DNA of 34,959 nt from JBBRMW01 sp038239365 (GTDB taxonomy: Bacteria > Chloroflexota > Anaerolineae > Aggregatilineales > UBA2796): contig JBBSEU010000017.1 in assembly GCA_038239365.1 (NCBI GenBank), forward strand, positions 1 to 34,959, read 5' to 3'. The notes below the pieces were generated by a model. It searched no databases. It was not told the DNA's origin and saw nothing but the letters and a program-made list of their open reading frames with translations. Below, piece after piece: positions 8,135 to 15,835 of this stretch; within the stretch, counting starts at the first letter, position 1; each line of letters starts with the position of its first letter. A program made the position numbers and the translations under genes.

Positions 8135-9088
8135 ATGAACGCGATACAGCCATTTATTGATACTGTGCAGCAGTCCGATGCGCTCTCCTGCCTAAAAACA
8201 ATGCCTACCGAAAGTGTCAACGCGATCATCACCTCGCCACCCTATTTCGGACAGCGCGATTACGACGCCGAAAATCAGATCGGTCTCGAAATGACTCCCC
8301 AGGCGTATATCACTGCTCTGGTCGATGTTTTCCGGGAGGCAAAGCGTGTCTTGCGTAAAGATGGCACGTTCTGGCTTAACATCGGAGACAGTTATGTAGG
8401 AGCTACAAGCCAGCATAAAGAAGGCGGCTCACAAGGCAAAACATCGCGCTATAGCCGGAAACATATGAACGGCGTGCCAAAAACAGGGCGTGGTGAGCGC
8501 AATCGCAATCTGTATGCGATGGGGTTGCCCATGAAAAGTTTGATCGGCATTCCCTGGCGGGTTGCGTTAGCTCTGCAAGAGGATGGCTGGCTGTTACGTT
8601 GCGATATTATCTGGCATCGTCCTTCATCCAGTGAGAGCGTTAAGGATCGGCCAACGCACGCCCATGAATACGTTTTCATGTTTTCCAAGCGCCAGCGTTA
8701 CTACTATGATCGCAGTTCGATGCTCACGCCAACGGGTGCCAATATTCAATCTGTATGGCAAATCACTGGCAGTCCTTTTACGGGCGCTCATTGTGCCGCT
8801 TTCCCTACAGAACTTATCGAACCGATAGTTTTGGCGTCGTGCCCAAAGGATGGGTTAATCATCGATCCGTTTGGTGGGTCGGGGACAGTCGGCCTTGTTT
8901 GCAAACAACATCATCGCCATTTTGTTTTGTGTGAGATCAATGCCGATAATGCAGAACTGGCGCGCAAGCGTGTGGCCGAAGGTATCACGAGCGATGATAA
9001 GCGCCGTTTAGAAGAAGGTAAATTCAAGCAGGAAAAATTGCTACTTGCGACTGACGTGCTGGCTTTGGACATGGCCGCCGCGCGTTAA
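8135..9088 (+). CDS. Type II DNA methyltransferase, beta class (TSPPY motif)
   Basis: A SAM-dependent DNA methyltransferase, 317 residues, that would protect host sites from the adjacent endonuclease. The motif order is that of the beta class: catalytic motif IV T33-S-P-P-Y37 near the N terminus, a variable target-recognition region, then the SAM-binding motif D244-P-F-G-G-S-G-T near the C terminus. TSPPY is commonest in N4-cytosine methyltransferases, but some N6-adenine enzymes of this class share it, so the modified base is uncertain. 'HRPSSSESVKDRPTHAHEYVF' belongs to the known pattern of this family. Ribosome-binding site AGGGG lies just upstream of the ATG. Transcribed after the probable endonuclease gene; the next gene is convergent. 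Confidence 0.93.
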   Translation: MNAIQPFIDTVQQSDALSCLKTMPTESVNAIITSPPYFGQRDYDAENQIGLEMTPQAYITALVDVFREAKRVLRKDGTFWLNIGDSYVGATSQHKEGGSQGKTSRYSRKHMNGVPKTGRGERNRNLYAMGLPMKSLIGIPWRVALALQEDGWLLRCDIIWHRPSSSESVKDRPTHAHEYVFMFSKRQRYYYDRSSMLTPTGANIQSVWQITGSPFTGAHCAAFPTELIEPIVLASCPKDGLIIDPFGGSGTVGLVCKQHHRHFVLCEINADNAELARKRVAEGITSDDKRRLEEGKFKQEKLLLATDVLALDMAAAR

Positions 9089-9137
9089 ATGAGTTCTGAA
9101 ATCAGGACTCGTTTTGAAGACCAAAGACGAATGATGC

Positions 9138-10091
9138 TTAGGAGTTACAATCCATTCCCGGAATTGACGCAATGAATGGATCAATCTCCGAGATCGTGGC
9201 ATTGGCCCTGTTAGCGCGTTGTACATCCTCTTTATTCATCACATTGGTGAGCGCGATGACGATTTGATTCGTCCTTACTGTGAAGTCGAAGGGAAGGGAA
9301 ACCGTGCCGTCGTAAGCACCTTTGAATCTTTTAACGTGATCTTGTTCATGAGTGGTAAGGGTTGTGTCGATGAAGGTTTGCGCCGCTGCCTTTTGACAGT
9401 CTGAACAGTTATCAGGCGGTTTGGGCAGCGTTATTTTTGGATTAGCGGTGTAGGTTACGGTCAGTGTCCCAGACGCCTTTGTCTTATTCTTGTCCACTTT
9501 GCTGGTTATTGCATTGCCTGGCAAAGTCGGCGGGCGGGGTTTGCCATGATCGTAGCCAGGCAGAGTGAGGCCATGCAGGCTCACTTTTGTGCAGCCCTTT
9601 CCTTCGGCTGCTAATTCCTCCCCTTGCGGCTCAATCGAACACTCACCAGTAGCATCAACGCCTCCATTTTCATTATCCGATTGGTCGTCGCTGCTGTCCT
9701 GTGGTTCAGTGTCGTTCGGTTGGCTATCCACAGACTCAGCTTGCTCAACGAGTTCGCTATTATCGGATTCGGGCTGTTCAACCGATGGGTTGTCTTCCGG
9801 TTGGCTATCCTGTGCCTCAATGACGGATTGATTGGCGTCGTCATCGTCATCATCATCGCGCTGCACGATGCTCAACTGCGGCTGCTGCGTCAACATCCGG
9901 CGAACAGCAGCGTTGCCCTGTGTTTGCTGCATATGGAGTATGGTCGCAGTGCTGATGCCATGCTTGCTATTTTGCGACGAAGTTCCTTGGGCAGCATCAA
10001 AATCGACAACCGAGCTGATTTGCTGTGCGGGTTTCAGGCGTTTGCGTTCATCAATTTGCTGCTCTTGCCGTAATCGCATCGCTGTTCGCAT
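9138..10091 (-). CDS. eCIS-associated-type protein with C-terminal HExxH metallopeptidase domain
   Basis: 317 residues from the ATG at 10091. Residues about 54-78 contain 'MQQTQGNAAVRRML' followed by 'QLSIVQRDDDDDDD'. This matches the N-terminal 'LQ..iGN.AV.RLL....iQR' motif of DUF4157-type proteins associated with extracellular contractile injection systems. Residues about 79-150 are a very acidic Ser/Gln/Asn/Glu-rich linker. The C-terminal domain has H248-E-Q-D-H252 in 'TTLTTHEQDHVKRFK', a zinc-peptidase motif with context like DUF922. There is no signal peptide, which fits loading into an injection particle rather than Sec export (inference). The longer frame to 10121 is rejected because a promoter (-10 at 10127-10122) places that ATG upstream of transcription, while GAGGAAA precedes the ATG at 10091. 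No injection-system structural genes are in this window. Confidence 0.7.
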   Translation of the reverse strand: MRTAMRLRQEQQIDERKRLKPAQQISSVVDFDAAQGTSSQNSKHGISTATILHMQQTQGNAAVRRMLTQQPQLSIVQRDDDDDDDANQSVIEAQDSQPEDNPSVEQPESDNSELVEQAESVDSQPNDTEPQDSSDDQSDNENGGVDATGECSIEPQGEELAAEGKGCTKVSLHGLTLPGYDHGKPRPPTLPGNAITSKVDKNKTKASGTLTVTYTANPKITLPKPPDNCSDCQKAAAQTFIDTTLTTHEQDHVKRFKGAYDGTVSLPFDFTVRTNQIVIALTNVMNKEDVQRANRANATISEIDPFIASIPGMDCNS

Positions 10092-10121
10092 GGCTGATTT
10101 CCTCATAATACGAGCATACAT

Positions 10122-10150
10122 AGTATAGTACGATTCATCGAAACGGCCAA
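10122..10150 (-). promoter_or_regulatory. Promoter of the metallopeptidase gene
   Basis: On the minus strand -35 TTGGCC (10150-10145) and -10 TATACT (10127-10122) are separated by 17 nt. The predicted start near 10115 leaves a 24-nt leader with GAGGAAA before the ATG at 10091, which decides the start codon. Confidence 0.65.
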
Positions 10151-10293
10151 GTTGTTAGTGGATCACTTGATTGGCAGAGCAGGAATAAAAAACCCTTTGC
10201 TGCGTAATTTATCCAAAGTACAACTGACGAATGACCCACTCAGGGTCCATTGAGAAGTTTGCGTTTTTAACACCAGAAATCCTGTGCCACGAG

Positions 10294-10307
10294 CGCCGTT
10301 TTCGGCG
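10294..10307. other. CGCCG-TTTT-CGGCG hairpin in the 10.1-10.46 kb divergent region
   Basis: A perfect 5-bp stem with a TTTT tetraloop lies between the divergent metallopeptidase and aminomutase genes. It is not followed by a T-run, so it is not a clear terminator. The region 10151-10346 otherwise holds nothing I can identify: no small gene with a ribosome-binding site and no RNA gene. Confidence 0.35.
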
Positions 10308-10346
10308 TAACAGTTCTAGCACTTCACAAACTCTTAAAGTACGTTT

Positions 10347-10375
10347 TTGCCACCGAACTAGCACTACTCTATAAC
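10347..10375 (+). promoter_or_regulatory. Promoter of the lysine 2,3-aminomutase gene
   Basis: -35 TTGCCA (10347-10352) and -10 TATAAC (10370-10375) are separated by 17 nt. Predicted transcription starts near 10382, giving a leader of about 80 nt with a purine-rich GAGGAG about 14 nt before the ATG at 10464. Confidence 0.6.
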
Positions 10376-10463
10376 ACCTGCTTATGCTATGATTTGCACA
10401 CAAATTTCGGGAGCTTGATGCCGAATCGAGCTTCTTTGTTGCAGAGGAGCAGCAAGACTTAAA

Positions 10464-11864
10464 ATGGTCGCCCTTAACGCACAAGAGTCAACCTCACCGC
10501 TCGTCGCTTCAGACGAGCCTCCCAGTGAACGCCGCCTACCTGTAACCCCCCGTCCCAGGCTGTGGGCAAACGTCCCCGACAGCGATTGGGCAAACTGGAA
10601 GTGGCAGCTCAGCCACCGCCTTAATTCCCTGGAAGACCTGCAAACATTCATCCACCTGACCCCCGGCGAAATCGAAGGCATTTCGGCGAAGGATCGCTTT
10701 CGGCTGGATATTACGCCCTATTTTGCCAGCCTGATCGATCCCGATGATGTCAACTGCCCGATCCGTCGACAGGTGATCCCAACGGGCGCAGAGCTGGAAG
10801 GCTTCGACTCGATGATGGCCGATTCGCTGTCCGAAGATGCACACAGCCCGGTTCCAGGGTTGGTTCATCGCTACCCGGATCGCGTCCTGATGCTGGTCAC
10901 GACGCAGTGTGCCAGCTACTGCCGTTACTGCACGCGCGCGCGCATTGTGGGCGACCCCGGCGCGCAGTTTGCCCGGCAGGACTATGATCGGCAAATCGAC
11001 TACATTGCCGCGCATCCCGAAGTCCGCGATGTGCTGCTAAGCGGCGGCGATCCCCTCATCCTGCCGCAAAAGATGCTTGAACACATTCTGCGACGGTTAC
11101 GTGCGATTGATCATTTGGAGATCATCCGCATCGGCAGCCGTGTCCCCGTGTTCATGCCGCAGCGTATTGATGCGTCGCTGGTAAATATGCTCCGGCAGTT
11201 CCATCCCTTGTGGATGAACATTCACTTCAATCATGCGAAGGAAATCACGCCGGAAGTGTCGCGGGCGATGGCGATGCTGGCTGATGCCGGGATTCCACTG
11301 GGCGCGCAGACCGTCCTGCTGGCTGGGATCAATGACTGTGCGAACATCATGAAAGATTTGCTGCACAAACTGGTCAAAAACCGCGTGCGCCCCTACTACC
11401 TGTATCAATGCGATCTGGTTGAGGGCGCGGGGCACTTTCGTACACCCGTCAGCAAAGGCATTGAGATCATCGAAGCCTTGCGCGGCCATACCAGCGGCTA
11501 CGCGATCCCTACGTTCGTCGTCGATGCGCCCGGTGGCGGCGGCAAAGTGCCCGTTATGCCTAACTACCTGATCTCACAAGCGCCCGGAAAAGTCGTGCTG
11601 CGGAACTATGAAGGTTTCATTACCACCTACACCGAACCGGAACACTATCAAAAACACGATCCAACGACTTGCCCGGCTTGCCAGAGTCGTGCCAGTGAAG
11701 AACGCGGTCAGCAAGGCGTAGCAGGCTTGCTCCAAAACAAAGCGATGACGATTGAGCCGCAGGGCTTCCACGAAACGCACTTACGTGGGCGTCAGGACGA
11801 CGGCGTGATCGGCGTGGATGCTGTTGGGTTTATTCATGCCAAAGTGCGCGCCGAACACCACTAG
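10464..11864 (+). CDS. kamA: Lysine 2,3-aminomutase (radical SAM, PLP-dependent)
   Basis: Converts L-lysine to beta-lysine. The radical-SAM cluster motif CxxxCxxC is C149, C153, C156 in 'CASYCRYC'. The PLP lysine is K361 in 'DAPGGGGKVP'. The residues that bind the substrate amino group in clostridial KamA correspond to D291 in 'GINDCANIMKDLL' and D317 in 'YLYQCDLVEGAGHFRTPVSK', which supports lysine specificity over glutamate. 'TTCPACQ' near the C terminus matches the structural zinc-binding cysteines. The 466-residue product is longer than the clostridial enzyme because of a variable C-terminal tail. A KamB/AblB acetyltransferase that would make N-acetyl-beta-lysine osmolyte is not adjacent; the next genes are a Uma2 nuclease and an ATP-grasp ligase, leaving the fate of beta-lysine open. 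Confidence 0.92.
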   Translation: MVALNAQESTSPLVASDEPPSERRLPVTPRPRLWANVPDSDWANWKWQLSHRLNSLEDLQTFIHLTPGEIEGISAKDRFRLDITPYFASLIDPDDVNCPIRRQVIPTGAELEGFDSMMADSLSEDAHSPVPGLVHRYPDRVLMLVTTQCASYCRYCTRARIVGDPGAQFARQDYDRQIDYIAAHPEVRDVLLSGGDPLILPQKMLEHILRRLRAIDHLEIIRIGSRVPVFMPQRIDASLVNMLRQFHPLWMNIHFNHAKEITPEVSRAMAMLADAGIPLGAQTVLLAGINDCANIMKDLLHKLVKNRVRPYYLYQCDLVEGAGHFRTPVSKGIEIIEALRGHTSGYAIPTFVVDAPGGGGKVPVMPNYLISQAPGKVVLRNYEGFITTYTEPEHYQKHDPTTCPACQSRASEERGQQGVAGLLQNKAMTIEPQGFHETHLRGRQDDGVIGVDAVGFIHAKVRAEHH

Positions 11865-11894
11865 GTGCTGAATCGGCTTGTCAAAAACTGAGGC

Positions 11895-11916
11895 GAGGTC
11901 GGAGATACCCGGCCTC
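11895..11916 (+). terminator. Possible weak terminator hairpin after the aminomutase gene
   Basis: GAGGTCGG (895-902 of this kb) and CCGGCCTC form an 8-bp stem with one G-T pair and a 6-nt loop, 30 nt after the stop codon. The following sequence TATCATGTGCC lacks a T-run, so termination would be inefficient. Confidence 0.35.
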
Positions 11917-11981
11917 TATCATGTGCCATTAGGTAGGTTATGGTAAAGTCTAGACCTGTACAGAAAAGGTGAGGGGCGAAT

Positions 11982-12614
11982 ATGGTTGCACAAGAAAAAC
12001 CGATAGAACAGATCGAGATTGCCAGGAAGCCTCAAGACAACCCCAAAGATATTGTGCCCCCCATTCAACTTCGGCATTTCACAGTCGCGGACTACTACCG
12101 CATGGGTGAAATCGGCATTTTGTCGGAAGATGACCATGTGGAACTCATCAAAGGAGACGTACTCGAAATGCCGCCAATTGATAGCCCACATTCTGGTAAA
12201 GTCAACCGCATTACGGTGCTTTTAACTCGCCTGTTGGGTGATAAAAGCATTATCGCCGTTCAAAATCCGATCTTAATCTCCGATGATTCGTCGCCACAAC
12301 CCGATTTTGCCGTATTGCATCCGCGCGCCGATTTCTATGAAGATAAGCATCCAACACCCACTGATGTTTATCTCGTCATTGAAGTGTCCGACTCCACACT
12401 GCGTTTTGATAAGATCGAGAAGGCGATGCTCTACGCTCAGGCGGGCATCCCTGAATACTGGATACTGGATGTTAACAACAAACTTGTGATCCAGCACACG
12501 CAGCCAAGTGAAACAGGCTATCAACTTATCCAGCAATTAACGGCTGGCAAAACAGTTGCTTCACCGACGCTACCCGATCTGAGCTTGGGCGTCGATCAAA
12601 TTTTCGGGAAGTAA
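11982..12614 (+). CDS. Uma2 family (DUF820) PD-(D/E)XK nuclease-like protein
   Basis: A 210-residue protein of the Uma2 family, greatly expanded in Cyanobacteria and Chloroflexota. Family features are 'FTVADYYRMGEIGILSEDDHVELIKGDVLEMPPI' (the 'vELIdGeiv.M.p' entry segment), the nuclease Asp in 'SPQPDFAVL', the Glu in 'VYLVIEVSDST', and 'KAMLYAQAGIPEYWILDV'. An extra 25 residues precede the family start. The ribosome-binding site GGTGAGGGG lies close upstream of the ATG. Biological roles of Uma2 proteins are largely unknown, though many lie in mobile or defence contexts. It is separated by 117 bp from kamA and by only 12 bp from the ATP-grasp gene, so it may be co-transcribed with the latter. 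Confidence 0.9.
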   Translation: MVAQEKPIEQIEIARKPQDNPKDIVPPIQLRHFTVADYYRMGEIGILSEDDHVELIKGDVLEMPPIDSPHSGKVNRITVLLTRLLGDKSIIAVQNPILISDDSSPQPDFAVLHPRADFYEDKHPTPTDVYLVIEVSDSTLRFDKIEKAMLYAQAGIPEYWILDVNNKLVIQHTQPSETGYQLIQQLTAGKTVASPTLPDLSLGVDQIFGK

Positions 12615-12626
12615 ATCCACCTTCAC

Positions 12627-13655
12627 ATGAATTATCACATTGCTATTCTTGCCAACCTGAAAAAGAACGCCCCGCATTCCGACGATATGCCGCCTGATGC
12701 GTGGTCTGATCTCGATTCGGAGCGCACAATTGACGGTATTCGCGCCGTGTTGGAAGCAGAAGGCCATCGCGTCACCTTCTTGGAAGCCGATAAAAGCCTG
12801 CTCGATACGATCCGCGCCGCCAAACCTGATATTTGCTTCAACCTGGCCGAAGGACATCATGGCGACTCGCGTGAAGCGCAAGTGCCCGCCCTGCTCGAAA
12901 TGCTGCAAATCCCGTACACTGGCTCAAAAATCCTGACGCACGCCATCAGCCTGGACAAGGCCATGACCAAGCGCATCTGGAAAACGTTCGGACTGGCAAC
13001 CGCTCCCTGGCAGGTCTTCACCCGTGTTGATGAGCCGCTCGATCCCGATTTGCGTTTTCCGTTATTCGTCAAGCCGCTTTCGGAAGGCACGGGCATCGGA
13101 ATCACAACGAAGTCAGTGGTGCGAAATGACGCCGAACTACGCGAACGAATTGGCTACACACTGACCACCTACAAGCAGCCTGCTATTGTCGAACGCTATC
13201 TGTCTGGCCGCGAAGTGACCGTCGGTGTCATCGGCAACCTGCCCGATCAAGTGGTGCTGCAACCTGTTCAGATCGATACGACTCAAGTGATGCCCGAAGA
13301 AATGGGCTTATACACCAATCATATCAAGACGCACAGCGACGAAACATTTTATCTGTTCATCCCGACAGACTTACCCCCGGAAACGATGGCGCGCGTACAA
13401 AAGTTGGCGCAGGATGGCTATAACGCGCTGGGTACGCTGGATGTATCGCGCCTCGATATTCGTTTCGATGAGGCGGGTGAACCATTTCTATTGGAGATCA
13501 ACACGCTGCCTGGCATGTCGCCCGATTTCAGCGATCTATGTCTGTGTGTGAATCTATCAGGCTACGATTATCGGTGGCTCATCACAAGTATTCTGCACAG
13601 TGCCTTACGCCGCTACGGGATGGAAGTGCCGTCAAAACTCAACGTGGGTAAATAA
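12627..13655 (+). CDS. D-alanine--D-alanine ligase-like ATP-grasp enzyme
   Basis: A 342-residue ATP-grasp ligase. The N-terminal domain carries 'DICFNLAEGHHGDSREAQVPALLEMLQIPYTGS', a variant of the Ddl segment in which the usual 'HG..GEDG..QG' is replaced by 'GHHGDSREAQVPA'. The ATP-grasp core has 'FPLFVKPLSEGTGIGI' (ATP-binding lysine and glycine loop), 'AIVERYLSGREVTVGVIG', and the Mg-binding 'LDIRFDEAGEPFLLEINTLPGMSP'. The changed N-terminal substrate region suggests the acceptor is not simply D-Ala, so I do not call it ddl. It follows Uma2 by 12 bp and kamA further upstream. Its last 17 bp overlap the 3' end of the convergent thioesterase gene. Confidence 0.85.
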   Translation: MNYHIAILANLKKNAPHSDDMPPDAWSDLDSERTIDGIRAVLEAEGHRVTFLEADKSLLDTIRAAKPDICFNLAEGHHGDSREAQVPALLEMLQIPYTGSKILTHAISLDKAMTKRIWKTFGLATAPWQVFTRVDEPLDPDLRFPLFVKPLSEGTGIGITTKSVVRNDAELRERIGYTLTTYKQPAIVERYLSGREVTVGVIGNLPDQVVLQPVQIDTTQVMPEEMGLYTNHIKTHSDETFYLFIPTDLPPETMARVQKLAQDGYNALGTLDVSRLDIRFDEAGEPFLLEINTLPGMSPDFSDLCLCVNLSGYDYRWLITSILHSALRRYGMEVPSKLNVGK

Positions 13656-14049
13656 TAAGCTGCGTGCAGCGGAACAGCGCCATTATTTTTTGCGTGGTGG
13701 CGTTCGTCACTACCGCGTCCCAGACCTGAGTCGTGCGCCCGCCATGAACTAAATTGGCTTCACAGATTACGAGACCTTCACGTGCCGTACCCATCAGATT
13801 GCTTTTTAGCTCAATCGTGGCGAAGCTGCTTCCACCTTCGGGGATATTCGCCAGTGTACCAAAACCACATGTTGTATCCGCCAGCGTGACCACTGCACCC
13901 GCGTGCAAAAACCCATTCGGTGCCAGCAACTCGTGGCGCACGGTCAGTTCCGATGTGACACGCTGGCCGTCGATCCCGGTCAAACGCATCCCGATCAGCC
14001 CAACCAGATTATTAATCATCAGTGCGTTGAATTCTTCGGGTGTGGGCAT
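13639..14049 (-). CDS. PaaI-type hotdog-fold thioesterase
   Basis: A 136-residue single hotdog domain, the usual length of PaaI/YdiI acyl-CoA thioesterases. The central helix motif is 'HELLAPNGFLHAGAVVTLADTTCG', with N and H/G positions and the acidic D of the catalytic helix, followed by the strand 'ATIELKSNLMGTA'. It probably hydrolyses an aryl- or acyl-CoA in the cytoplasm; the substrate cannot be predicted. It is the last gene of a tight minus-strand run (2 bp after the receiver protein) and overlaps the convergent ATP-grasp gene by 17 bp at the 3' end. Confidence 0.88.
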   Translation of the reverse strand: MPTPEEFNALMINNLVGLIGMRLTGIDGQRVTSELTVRHELLAPNGFLHAGAVVTLADTTCGFGTLANIPEGGSSFATIELKSNLMGTAREGLVICEANLVHGGRTTQVWDAVVTNATTQKIMALFRCTQLIIYPR

Positions 14050-14051
14050 AA

Positions 14052-14429
14052 TTAACTTGAGGTACTTGGCGCAAGCACCCGGTTTAACTCGGTGAGCAGG
14101 GTTGGGAACTGAATCGGCTTGATCAAATAGCCATCCGCGCCTGCCCCAAAAGCCCGATCTTTATCCACTTGAGAAGTGCGCGCCGAAATAATCAATATAG
14201 GCAGTTTGGCCGTTTGCGGAAAAGCGCGTAACTGCTTGCAAACTTCGTATCCTTCCAGGTCAGGCATCATCAAATCGAGCAGCATCACATCCGGCGATTC
14301 AATCTGCGCCAGCGCCAGCCCATCCTGACCGTTATACGCGCCTATCGTTTCGTAACCATTGATCTGAAGAAACGTTTCCAGCATATCAACGGTAAATAAT
14401 TCATCATCCACAATCAGCACTTTCGGCAT
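14052..14429 (-). CDS. Stand-alone response-regulator receiver protein
   Basis: A 125-residue CheY/Spo0F-like receiver with no output domain. The acidic pocket is D8-D9 in 'VLIVDDE', the phospho-acceptor is D52 in 'DVMLLDLMMPD', the switch residue is S82 in 'IISARTS', and the conserved lysine is K104 in 'LIKP'. All catalytic residues are present, so it should be phosphorylatable. No histidine kinase is nearby, so its partner is encoded elsewhere. It lies 5 bp after the MFS gene and 2 bp before the thioesterase gene, in one apparent transcription unit. Confidence 0.93.
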   Translation of the reverse strand: MPKVLIVDDELFTVDMLETFLQINGYETIGAYNGQDGLALAQIESPDVMLLDLMMPDLEGYEVCKQLRAFPQTAKLPILIISARTSQVDKDRAFGAGADGYLIKPIQFPTLLTELNRVLAPSTSS

Positions 14430-14434
14430 GAGTC

Positions 14435-15814
14435 CTATGCGCTTTCGCTGTAAACGGCTTCGTCAATTCCACGCAACATATTAACCGCCAGCAGCGCCGT
14501 GAGCAAGAGCGCCACGCCAAACCCGGCAAAGACGATCCACTCGCGCCCCGGCAATGTGACGAAATCGAGCGCCGCCGGGATACCCGGCAAATCAGTTGCT
14601 TTGATCGTGTTACCGGAAAAGACCTGCACCAGTAATCCAGCCATCCCGACAGCGATTGCCAGCGGCGCGGAAAAGATCAGGTTAAACGCGCCCTGCACCC
14701 GTCCGCGATATTCTTCCGGCGGGATGGCCTGCACGAGCGTACTCAGCACGGCACGCGCCACCACCACGCTAAAGCCGATCAACGCTGTGAACATGCACAC
14801 CACTGCGAACGACGGGCGCAAAATGAATCCCAGCACGGCCAAGCCATTCAGCGCCATCGCCAGACCGACCAGCCGATTCGTCGGCAAATAGCGCGAAAGC
14901 TGCCGGATCAGGATGCCGCCGATCACGATCCCGATTCCCAGAATCGCCACGACGAGGCCGTATTCGCCCGCGCCTACGTTCAGCGTTTTGGTCAGATAAT
15001 CCAGTGAGAGGATCAGCACCGCGCCGATAGACCCGGCGACCATCACGCTTAGCCCCATGATGTAGCGCATCGAACGCGTCGTCCAGATGTAGCGCAAGCC
15101 GTCGCGCAGTTCTGACCAGACCTGCCCCAGTGAATTGTCGGTACTGTAGATCATCGCCCGCTTGGGGATTCGCATCAGAAAGATCATTAGTGCCGAGAAC
15201 AAATACGCGCAGCCATTAAAGGCGAACGCCACCCCCGCTCCAAACGTATCGACCAGCACGCCCGCCAACAGCGAACCGAACACCAGCGCGATCACGAATC
15301 CGGCTTCGATCAACGCATTGGCGGCAGCCAGATTGCGTTTGGAGACAATCGCCGGAAGTGCCGAAGCGCGTGCCGGATAGAACAATGTGCCCGCCGCCCC
15401 GGTGATTGCCAGCACCAGAAAAAACAGCCATAACCGACTCGCATCTTTGCCGACCAGCAGCAGTGAAAATAATGCCAGTCCGCGCACAATATCACTGACG
15501 ATCATCACCCGCTTGCGATCCAGCCGATCTACCAGGACGCCGCCGATCAAGCCCAGCACAATCGACGGCGCGGCATTCGAGATACCCAACCCCGCCGTGA
15601 CCAAACCGCTGTTGCTGCCTGCCAGCGTCTTGACCACCGCCAGCGCCGCGATCAACGTGAACTGATCGCCGATATAGCTTACCATCTGGCCGAGCCACAG
15701 CGGGATAAAGTCGCGGTTGCGAAACAGTTCACGGATCGTCTGGCCGCTGATGCTGGCCGCGACGGTCATCGCTTCGCTTTCTTCGAGATCGTCTGGCAGG
15801 GTGGGTTCAAGCAT
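14435..15814 (-). CDS. MFS transporter (EntS/MFS_3-type exporter)
   Basis: A 459-residue integral membrane protein with about 12 predicted hydrophobic segments. 'LFRNRDFIPLWLGQMVSYIGDQF' at the start and 'GGVLVDRLDRKRVMIVSDI' (MFS motif A, G-x-L-x-D-R-x-x-R-K) are typical of the EntS/MFS_3 exporter group, which export siderophores, drugs or other small molecules. An in-frame ATG at 15769 could be an alternative start; neither site has a strong ribosome-binding site. It is placed 21 bp after the GNAT-like gene and 5 bp before the receiver gene in the same strand run. Substrate unknown. Confidence 0.9.
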   Translation of the reverse strand: MLEPTLPDDLEESEAMTVAASISGQTIRELFRNRDFIPLWLGQMVSYIGDQFTLIAALAVVKTLAGSNSGLVTAGLGISNAAPSIVLGLIGGVLVDRLDRKRVMIVSDIVRGLALFSLLLVGKDASRLWLFFLVLAITGAAGTLFYPARASALPAIVSKRNLAAANALIEAGFVIALVFGSLLAGVLVDTFGAGVAFAFNGCAYLFSALMIFLMRIPKRAMIYSTDNSLGQVWSELRDGLRYIWTTRSMRYIMGLSVMVAGSIGAVLILSLDYLTKTLNVGAGEYGLVVAILGIGIVIGGILIRQLSRYLPTNRLVGLAMALNGLAVLGFILRPSFAVVCMFTALIGFSVVVARAVLSTLVQAIPPEEYRGRVQGAFNLIFSAPLAIAVGMAGLLVQVFSGNTIKATDLPGIPAALDFVTLPGREWIVFAGFGVALLLTALLAVNMLRGIDEAVYSESA

Positions 15815-15835
15815 AAAGCAGTAGTCTCATATTCT

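Noticed and set aside
10092..10121. Upstream ATG of the metallopeptidase gene
   Set aside because: It lies at or before the predicted transcript start (-10 at 10127-10122) and has no ribosome-binding site; the ATG at 10091 does.
10294..10307. CGCCG-TTTT-CGGCG as a terminator
   Set aside because: No T-run follows on either strand and it lies between divergent genes where no terminator is needed.
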